Assembly: GCA_013054445.1 (NCBI GenBank)
Contig: JAAMPI010001518.1
Span: 1 to 13,445, forward strand
Reading direction: 5' to 3'
Source: Cudoniella acicularis
Lineage: Eukaryota; Ascomycota; Leotiomycetes; Helotiales; Helotiaceae
Length of the DNA stretch: 13,445 nucleotides
The translations under genes and the position numbers were made by a program. Below the pieces are notes generated by a model. The model saw only the letters and a list, made by a program, of their open reading frames with translations. It was not told the DNA's origin and ran no database searches. Below, piece by piece: positions 6,927 to 13,445 of this stretch. Within the stretch, counting starts at the first letter, position 1. Every line of letters begins with the position of its first letter.

Positions 6927-8399
6927 TACGAACATCAAGAATTTCCGAATTTGACAGCGGGGTTTAGGATCTTACTACAAGTACAGTAAGTACTTTGTAA
7001 TTAACAAGAAAAATCCTTTGGGATCACGAAGGCAGAAGGACGAACCGACTACCACGAATCTTGAAGGATTGGAGGCTGATGATGGCATTTAGTGCTGCCC
7101 GTAAACTCGTAAAGTGAGGAGGAAAATTAAATTAAATTAAACCCCACGATACCTATTTGGGGTTGTGAGAAGTCTGTCTGTTCGTCAAAGCTTCTAAACA
7201 GGCTCACACGGAGATTCCCCTGCAAAAAAAGAGCCTTGATGAATAGATTTTTGACAAACCCGAGTACTGTTTGCGACGAGAATCTAGAAAGCATGCACTC
7301 CAGACTCCAATATGCAAGATTGCCGATCTTTCTATTTTCAAACCTCAAGGTAAGGGTCTTTAAAATAGACTATGTAACTTTATAGGTAAGTGGTAGTAAA
7401 TTTAGCAGTGAAGCTTTTCGCGTTTTATATCAATCGAAGATCAGACGGTAGTAGACTGGAACGAACGCTCGGACCTGAATTTGCAACCCAGAAAAATGCG
7501 GTTTCTAAATGAGAGTGACTGAGTACGTGAGGTCCGGTCTGCAAATTTTGAAAATGTAAGTGTGTGAATGGAATGGTTTTTCAATGCTTTGATGAATATC
7601 ATTTTGAGATTCGGAGCTTGGAATTATCTTGATGAAGTTGAGTGTCATGTTATAAATAAAGATTAAAAATTAATCAGAGAAAAGACTTCCAATAGTCGAT
7701 TGAATAAGGTAGATTTGCACGTGTATTCGCATTCTCACTTGAGAATGGCTTCATCTATCTCAACATAGTGATCTCGGACAGAAAGGAAGGCGCGAAGCAA
7801 GAATCGAAAGCATTGACAGCACGTGATCGAGCTACATCACATGATCATTCAATCAACTATCTCATCTCATCTCTTTCTCCTTTCCACCTCGAGAGGAACT
7901 TCACTTGAAATCGCCACGCTCATCTCTTCAAATTATCGCGATCCAGACTACCCCTTTTCCCCGTCGCAAAAATCCGCGCGGCTAGATCGCACTCTATCTT
8001 GCCACATCTCCTCACTTCGGCCACCGTACCCTAACCCAGCATTAATCTTCCTATTCCCACCCCTCACACAAAAAGTTATGCAAACTGCGCCACCAACTCA
8101 AAACTGAAAGCAACCAGCCACCGTCCACTTTCAGCCAACTCACCAATCACATCCCCTCTATTACCTTTTGCCATTTTCTCCGGTCTCAGGAATTCGGAGT
8201 ATCCTTCTTCCTTAGTTCGTTCAGCTAGAAGGGAAGGGCTGCGTAAGCACTAGCCCACATCCATCCACTTCCGTGCAGATGTTCTAGAAGATTGCCACGA
8301 TGGTAAGATGGCATCGAGATTCGTGTAGACTCGGGATGACGCGGAGTGGGCTCGGGAAAGTTAGGGTTTGCTTATTCAAACGCAACGTCACGGGATCTA
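6927..8399. other. Intergenic region, no supported gene
   Basis: From 6927 to 7800 the DNA is AT-rich, with an (AAATT)3 tract at 7124-7141 and no convincing frame. From 7830 to 8220 it turns pyrimidine-rich on the plus strand, like fungal promoter or leader DNA, with CCAATCA near 8143, CACGTG near 7822 and telobox-like TACCCTAACCC at 8027-8037. A short ATG frame at 8300-8404 (34 codons) and TTAGGGTTT at 8361-8369 follow. A transcript start in this area is possible but unsupported. Confidence 0.35.
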
Positions 8400-8412
8400 G
8401 ATGATGAGGAGG

Positions 8413-8419
8413 TGAGTCA
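8413..8419 (+). promoter_or_regulatory. TGAGTCA, Gcn4/AP-1-type site
   Basis: This is an exact heptamer, the reverse complement of TGACTCA. Motif match only; the target gene is unknown. Confidence 0.25.
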
Positions 8420-10180
8420 GAGCCACCGATGGTGAGACAAAGGATCGTAGTGAGGTGAGTGAGAAAGCGCGCGGTTACGGAGGTGAGCGCCGACGAGGGA
8501 ATGAACTGCTGTTACTCAGATGGGGTGAAGGGCGATGATGATCACGGTATTTTTCTCTTTGTTTGTTTGGATAATGGAAAATTCTGCCCCCAGAGTGTGG
8601 GATTTCGTGGGATGAGTGAGGTGTGTGTGAGATGTGTAGCGAGAAATATTGAGAGTCATCGTGATGTTTCGTCGTCGGGCCGCCGTGATGAGTTGTTGCG
8701 AGTGCGGAGCGTCGCAACTTCGGCATAACAAAGATTTGATCGAATCGAGTCAAGTCACCTGATGGTTACCGGTGGCAGAGTGAAAGAGGCAAGCTGAAAC
8801 CCCTTTCTTTGTTTGATACAGTCAGCTCGTGACGGTTCATTTAAACTCCTCGATGTCGGTTTACGAATGAGGGGCCAAGGCTGAGAAATTGGAGATGGCG
8901 GGTGATGAGGTACGAGGCTGCAACACCTGCGTACAAAGTATAGTATTGTCACGGGAACTAGATGCGGCATAGGTTACACTGATACGAAGTAAGGTAGTTT
9001 CGGCCTTTGTCTGACGCTGAAGATGCCTGCCGGCTTGGAATTGGGTGACAAGTGAGAGGCTATGTTGGATGGTTTGAGTCATAGAAGGTTCTTCGAAAAT
9101 CGAGTAAATCGATGCGATTGGTGTGAAGGAGGAGATTCTTGGAATTAGCTCCCAGGGCCATGGCAGGTTCTTGGGCTGTTCTAGATAATCGCAGCAGCCC
9201 ATTAATCCTGATTTTGTGAAGATGCCTCGATGAGGGGAAGGTGTTCGTGACACCTGCTGCAGCTCCTCCTTCAAATGAGGAGGTAGGATTCTGCAAATGA
9301 TATGTTTACCACGAAGCCAAACACGGGTGAAAGTTGAATCGAAGCGCAAGCTGCGCGGCGACAAGCATAAAGCAAGGTGCAGGATGATGCTTCTGATGCT
9401 GTTGATTCTCGCCAATCACTACGAGACTTTCTTGTGGAGCGGGGAAAAGTTGAGCATCCATGATTGGCCGTGTGTGAGCATGGATGTAACAGTTCTGGAT
9501 GATAATTGGGATAGGAAGAAGGCAAAATCATTTACCCCCATTTCGGTGCTGCCCGCGGATCGAGGTCGAAATGCAACTTCGAGGGGGATTCTGATTCTGA
9601 TTCTAAGCTCCCGGCTTCTCTCTCTTCCTGGTTTCCGTTTGATCTCCTGTTAATGAAGGGTTATTTTCAGACCAATTCCTAGCAAAGGAGGCTGTCTCCG
9701 ATGTCCTTCACAGCCTGATTTAGATTGAGAAGGGGCTGACTTTCCCAAGTGGTGTGCTTGAAACTCAAGATGTACGAGTATCGAATCATTAGCCCCTCCG
9801 CCGCCTCTCTTGGCTGGGGGGTGAGTAACAATGAGTAATTCTCAGGCCGTAGGCGAAGTCGTAGGTACAGCATACGCCCTCGTACTCCATGCTTCCGTGA
9901 ATCCGTGATGCTATCTGGCTGGAACTGGGCCTGCCTGACCTCATCCATTGATGATGCGCGCGACGTGGCGATTACTGGGCGAATGCAGCATCATCTTGAC
10001 TCGAACGAGCGACCCAAGCGGCGACCCAGCAAGCTGGAAGAATGGTTTGGTTTGAAGAATGCAGCGTAAGTGTAGGGAGGCTCAGATGCTATTCGTCTTG
10101 ATGTTGAGCACTGAGCACTCAGTACAGTCTGGGGTAGAGAAAAGGAGACTCAGGAGTGACTTTCAGGTCAGAGGCACGCC

Positions 10181-10222
10181 GGCTGCACAGCACAGCAGTT
10201 GGCCCATGCATGCTGTGCAGCC
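10181..10222. repeat. 12-bp perfect GC-rich inverted repeat
   Basis: GGCTGCACAGCA (10181-10192) is the exact reverse complement of TGCTGTGCAGCC (10211-10222), with an 18-nt spacer. The stem is strong. It could form a stable RNA hairpin or serve as a dyad site. Confidence 0.7.
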
Positions 10223-10483
10223 AGAAGAAGGCTTTGTTCAGGTGAAGCCACGGGTAGTGAAAATAGAACACGCTGCTACAGGACGGGATTCGTGTTGCTT
10301 CTCCACACTTGATGTCTGCACTCAGCAGCGATCTTTGAGGGCATGAAGGGCAGGCTGTGCTCGGGTCTGTGGGTTACAGTGAGTAGACTGGATTTGGCGC
10401 AGAGTACGGGGAAACGTGGTGTTTAGGGAGAGTTCGTCAGCCAGGACGAGTATTCATTTGCAGTGGTTTTTTCACGGACTGAA

Positions 10484-10495
10484 GGGGGGGGGGGG
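10484..10495 (+). repeat. Poly-G run of 12
   Basis: Twelve consecutive G. The length may be polymorphic or a sequencing uncertainty. It also shifts the long minus-strand frames that cross it. Confidence 0.85.
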
Positions 10496-10835
10496 TTGCA
10501 GCTGGTGCTTGCGACGACGGGTATGTGTGCAGTGCAGCAGTAGTAGGCTGGCTGGCTGGGTTTGGAGCGGACAACGCACGCTGGTAGGCTGCGAGGAGGA
10601 AGAAGATGGAGATGGGGGAAGCGGCCTTGGAGCCTTGCAGTCGCGATGGGCAGAGCAGAGACTGCCAGAGAGCCATGGTGACTCTTGATCTTGGTGATGA
10701 TGGCAACCAAGGATGGCAAATCGATGACCTCTGGGTGGCGGGAAGGCTTCACTATTGGGCTTGGTGCATCGCTGGCCAGATGATAGAGCAGCCTTTCTGC
10801 GCACGGCATTGGTGGTTTGGGCTGGCCTCGTCGAC

Positions 10836-10860
10836 GATGATTGATGATTGATGATTGATG
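10836..10860 (+). repeat. GATGATT 7-mer tandem repeat, 3.6 copies
   Basis: Perfect tandem copies of GATGATT. A simple repeat in otherwise non-repetitive DNA. Confidence 0.85.
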
Positions 10861-11121
10861 AAGCGAGAGGGGCAGGCCGGCGGACTTCGAAGGGGATGCT
10901 GGTGGGTGTGGCAGAGGGCAGGCAGTGGGCAGAGGGACTGTGGACTGTGTGGGCAAAGGCAAGTGGGCAGTGAGCAGCATCGGCCGGGGTGGAAATATCG
11001 ATGGCAATGGGTGACTCTTCGCATCTTCGCGCCTTCTCGCTAGCCCACCTACCAGCGTAACCAGCCTGCTCCGTGCAGGCCGCCCGCCTGCCTTGTCTTT
11101 GCCCCCCAAAATCTGACCCCA

Positions 11122-11214
11122 ATGGCTTCCCTCAGCAACAAAACCGAGCCATGCCCGCAGCTGTCCCCTTCTGAATTCGCACTCATCACCGCCATGTACG
11201 ATCCCAAGGTTTAG
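11122..11214 (+). CDS. 30-codon small ORF, possible uORF of the cyclin
   Basis: ATG at 11122 opens a 30-residue frame ending at TAG 11212-11214. The peptide begins MASLSNKTEPCPQLSPSEFA and ends TAMYDPKV. It uses mostly C or G at third positions and has a balanced, protein-like composition, unlike the low-complexity frames around it. It lies about 940 nt before the cyclin start. It could be a conserved upstream ORF in a long leader, a separate tiny gene, or the first exon of something whose splice site I cannot see. No known peptide is recognised. Confidence 0.3.
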   Translation: MASLSNKTEPCPQLSPSEFALITAMYDPKV

Positions 11215-11815
11215 ACAAAGCGGCTCTTTGAAGTCTGCAATAGCCTCAACACTACTCTCCGCTCATCTGCCTCTCGAATTCCCAATCAAACCATCGCAAA
11301 CAACCCCCGATTTCATCGCATTCCTCCCGTGTTGTGCCTACCAACCTACCTACACTTACCTACCCGCCTTCTCCGATCCTGCGACAAAGCGAACACCTCG
11401 CCTTCGCCCCCCCCCAGTGACTCCAAACACCCAGTCACACTCCCCTCCTCAGCCAACCCTTTACCTAAATTCAAACCACTTCCTCCTTTTCATACGCGCC
11501 TTTAGTTATTTTCTCCTTTATTCTTTGATACCCAGGTGGAAGGTTGCCTGCTCGGTTTTAGCAGCCGCCCTATTCACTATCCGTCACGGTTCCCGGTTAG
11601 CTTTCGCCACTGAGTACAGTCACTCGACTTCAGGTACCTACTTGTGAGTCGACGGTCACCACAACCAAAAGAACACCTTTGTGCCGAACAAACAACTCCA
11701 CTCAGTCCTTCTTCCTCTCTGTTTATTACCTCGACCTCCGCCGCTCTACCATACGTCTAATAATACCCTCACCTTTGCACACAACCCTCCCACCTCGAAT
11801 TGCGATCCTTCTCCA

Positions 11816-11836
11816 ATGGTAGCTAGTGATCACTAG
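11816..11836 (+). other. Short upstream ORF, 6 codons
   Basis: ATG followed by VASDH and TAG. If the leader starts upstream of here it would be translated before the cyclin. Its importance is unknown. Confidence 0.25.
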
Positions 11837-11885
11837 CCCACCATTTTCCGCAACACACACCATTTTCATCGTCGAAAAGGTCATC

Positions 11886-11984
11886 ATGCTCCTCGCCCTC
11901 TCCGAATTTTCCCCAGTCGTCAGTCTTGCATCGTCCACCGGTAGTATCGTTTGTGAAGAGATCTTCGCGATCCCTTTACTCTAG
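11886..11984 (+). other. Short upstream ORF, 32 codons
   Basis: ATG at 11886, TAG at 11982-11984. The peptide is hydrophobic with acidic residues (starts MLLALSEFSPVV). Candidate uORF by position only. Confidence 0.25.
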
Positions 11985-12033
11985 CTCGTCCTCCCTCTTC
12001 CTCGATTATCTAGCTCCGCAACAGCTTTGTTGC

Positions 12034-12099
12034 ATGGGCCTGTGTCTAGTCAGAAGGTTCTCGGATTCAGTTATAACGGTTTATCGGTTGGCTTTGTAA
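12034..12099 (+). other. Short upstream ORF, 21 codons
   Basis: ATG at 12034, TAA at 12097-12099, 54 nt before the cyclin ATG. The peptide starts MGLCLVRRFSDS. This is the upstream ATG most likely to be in the mRNA, so it could lower cyclin translation. Confidence 0.3.
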
Positions 12100-12153
12100 A
12101 GACGGCGACTGGAGTTTTGTCGAACATCCCTCCATAACCTCGAATACCCGAAG

Positions 12154-13445
12154 ATGCATTGCGGCGAAGATGATTCGCCGCCTTACATCACACTTTATCG
12201 AAATGGTCCATACAGCAGCTCAATAGCTTCCTCAGCCTCGTCCTCCTCCGCGTCAGTCTGGTCCGATGCCGCCTCCCAATCATCAGACGACTCTTCAGTT
12301 ACTGGCGCCTCTTCCGATTCAGAAATAGCAGAAACATACTGCCCACCCTCCTTTACAAATACCAACAATGCCTGCGAACAAAATATTTCCGTCGCAACAT
12401 ATTGGCCAAAACAAAGATTACCTGCTGAAGTCGCTCCCGAAAAGAGGCAGCACCCAAGAAGGACCAGTGTTGGAACTTCACAACCAAGATGTCCTCCATC
12501 GTTAGTCCGACAATGCGATCGCAAGGTCAACTTCGTCGACAGCCTCGTCGGTAAGATATAGTACAATACCCTGAAATCCGTCCGCTCGCTCAATATTTAC
12601 CCTCCAGATTCCTCGGCTCAAATCGTTGAAGCCATTTGGCCCCTTTCCTCTATCGTTTGTCGAAGCGAGATGGGTAATAAGGGGGTTCTTCCTTTACGCA
12701 CATTCATTCAGGAAACTCTCAGAAGATCAAGGACTAGTTACTCGACCCTGCAGGTGGCCTTGTACTACCTGATCTTGATCAAGCCGCATGTGCCCAAACA
12801 TGATTTTACAATGGAACAACCCGATGATGCGCACTCGATCCGTGCTCTGCAATGCGGTCGTCGCATGTTCCTTTCAGCCCTCATTCTCGCCTCGAAGTAT
12901 CTTCAAGATAGAAACTACTCCGCTCGTGCGTGGAGCAAGATTTCAGGACTGAATACTTTGGAGATCAACCAAAATGAGATGGCTTTTCTTCTGGCCGTCA
13001 ACTGGCAATTACATATTACAGATGCTGTTTTCCAACGCTGGACGGATATCGTTCTCAAGTATACCCCCACGCAACCTCCATCTCCCGGATCAGCTTGTCC
13101 CCGACTGGCAGAACAATCTGCCGATTGGAAATCGATTATTCTTAGGCTCAACCCCGAATTGGATAACATCGAAGGGATCTCGCCATCGACAATGGCTAAA
13201 GCCAATGTCAAATCTATTAGTGCAGCTTGCCCACGTATGCTCGTACCGTTGGTAGCAGATCGCACCACATTTGGATATGGTTCAAATGAATCGACTCCGA
13301 CTCCAAAATACTACACCCCCAGTGTTATGGAGCCCTCTCCCTCGACAACATACCCTCCAAGCAAACCCGCTCCAGCTCTTGGCCTGCTACCTACGCCAAG
13401 ACTGACCCCTCAGAGCTCTGGATTCAACACTCCTGCAGTGAGTGC
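12154..13445 (+). CDS. Pcl/PHO85-type cyclin, 5' part, one intron, runs off the window
   Basis: ATG 12154 (A at -3) starts a protein of at least 411 residues that is still open at the window end. Residues 1-100 include a Ser-rich, probably disordered stretch (about 22-50). A conserved pre-box segment SLVRQCDRKVNFVDSLVG is interrupted by the intron and continues IVEAIWPLSSIVCR. The cyclin box, about 138-285, has STLQVALYYLILIK, then CGRRMFLSALILASKYLQDR with the Lys typical of cyclins, then SKISGLNTLEINQNEMAFL and NWQLHITDAVFQRW. After the box comes a Ser/Thr-Pro-rich tail (STPTPKYYTPS, LLPTPRLTPQ) with many CDK-type sites. In yeasts such cyclins activate the Pho85 CDK: Pcl1/2 act in G1 and Pcl5 controls Gcn4 turnover. 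S. pombe Psl1 is a related protein. Which role applies here is not decided. A GTGAGT at 13438-13443 could start a second intron or simply be coding. Confidence 0.95.
12551..12607 (+). other. Spliceosomal intron of the cyclin gene
   Basis: The intron is 57 nt, with donor GTAAGA and acceptor CTCCAG. Phase is 1: G before the intron joins AT after it to make Asp. Splicing links VDSLVG to DSSAQIVEAIW in one frame, as in Pcl cyclins. Read-through would stop within the intron (TAG at 12559-12561). Confidence 0.9.

Larger units (their letters stand above)
8420..11121. other. Long gene-poor region upstream of the cyclin gene
   Basis: The plus strand is G-rich, so the minus strand is stop-poor and carries long overlapping open frames (228, 216 and 90 codons around 10423-11122, 184 codons at 8861-9415). 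They overlap in different frames, are Ser/Pro/His-rich and lack recognisable domains, so they are probably composition artefacts. The least dismissible are an 89-codon minus-strand frame with ATG at 9948 (to 9679) and a 118-codon plus-strand frame at 9297-9653. Neither resembles a known family. Small repeats within it are listed separately. CCAATCA near 9413 and TGACTCT near 10678 and 11011 are motif matches only. Confidence 0.35.
11215..12153 (+). promoter_or_regulatory. Pyrimidine-rich promoter or long 5' leader of the cyclin gene
   Basis: The region is C/T-rich on the plus strand, especially 11280-11500 and 11690-11800, as in many fungal promoters and leaders. Three short ATG frames (11816, 11886, 12034) precede the main start. 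A GTGAGT at 11645-11650 and an ACTCAG at 11700-11705 could bound a leader intron. The 139-codon open frame at 11228-11647 has no ATG start and is low-complexity. The transcription start cannot be placed from sequence alone. Confidence 0.4.

Noticed and set aside
8027..8037. TACCCTAACCC as a telomerase RNA template
   Set aside because: It is too short for a convincing template by itself, and no other telomerase RNA core element was recognised nearby.
8861..9415. Minus-strand ORF of 184 codons
   Set aside because: It begins with a non-ATG codon, has no recognisable domain, and lies in compositionally biased DNA with other overlapping frames.
10423..11122. Minus-strand ORFs of 228 and 216 codons overlapping each other
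   Set aside because: They are open in two frames at once because the strand is C-rich and stop-poor, are Ser/Pro/His-rich, cross a 12-base homopolymer and a 7-mer repeat, and show no domain.
12195..12593. Minus-strand 132-codon ORF over the cyclin start
   Set aside because: It is the antisense shadow of cyclin exon 1. Its acidic run mirrors the Ser-rich sense strand and it crosses the intron.
12915..13268. ORFs antisense and out of frame within the cyclin box
   Set aside because: They are shadows of the well-supported cyclin reading frame.

Overview
This looks like nuclear DNA of a filamentous ascomycete (Pezizomycotina, perhaps a leotiomycete; the class is a guess). The two clear genes have short GT-AG introns of 69 and 57 nt. 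One is a short-chain dehydrogenase of fungal type and the other a PHO85/Pcl-type cyclin. A 2EXR-domain relic, a family expanded in these fungi, lies between them. I see no intact transposon, CRISPR array or bacterial operon structure.

Layout. Positions 1-764 hold the 3' part of a plus-strand SDR oxidoreductase gene with one intron. Positions 765-3388 are gene-poor and AT-rich. They contain a small coding-like ORF (1390-1641), a coding-like fragment without a start codon (2122-2310), and a tRNA-like Pol III gene (2663-2839) whose anticodon region is split by an insertion of about 105 nt and which is followed by T-run terminators. Two diverged copies of a short repeat (2885, 3101) lie just downstream. 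Positions 3389-3929 are a 2EXR-domain gene broken by a frameshift. Positions 3998-4585 carry diverged short repeats.

From about 4.6 to 12.15 kb there is no convincing large gene. This stretch contains C-rich DNA with hairpins (5246-5299, 5407-5427) and a GC island (6141-6311) with a protein-like minus-strand stretch beside a good splice donor. It also holds a cluster of degenerate repeats ending in a 19-bp-arm inverted repeat (6436-6926), Gcn4/AP-1-type sites, and a perfect 12-bp-arm inverted repeat (10181-10222). Long open frames at 10.4-11.1 kb overlap in several frames and are best explained by stop-poor C-rich composition.

Positions 11122-12099 carry four ATG-initiated short ORFs in what may be a long leader or promoter. 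They precede the Pcl-type cyclin (12154 to beyond the window end, intron 12551-12607), whose cyclin box is complete in the window. The cyclin is expected to direct a Pho85-like CDK. The SDR and the cyclin have no evident functional link. The best leads are the interrupted tRNA-like gene, the GC island, the repeat/inverted-repeat cluster and the 30-codon upstream ORF.
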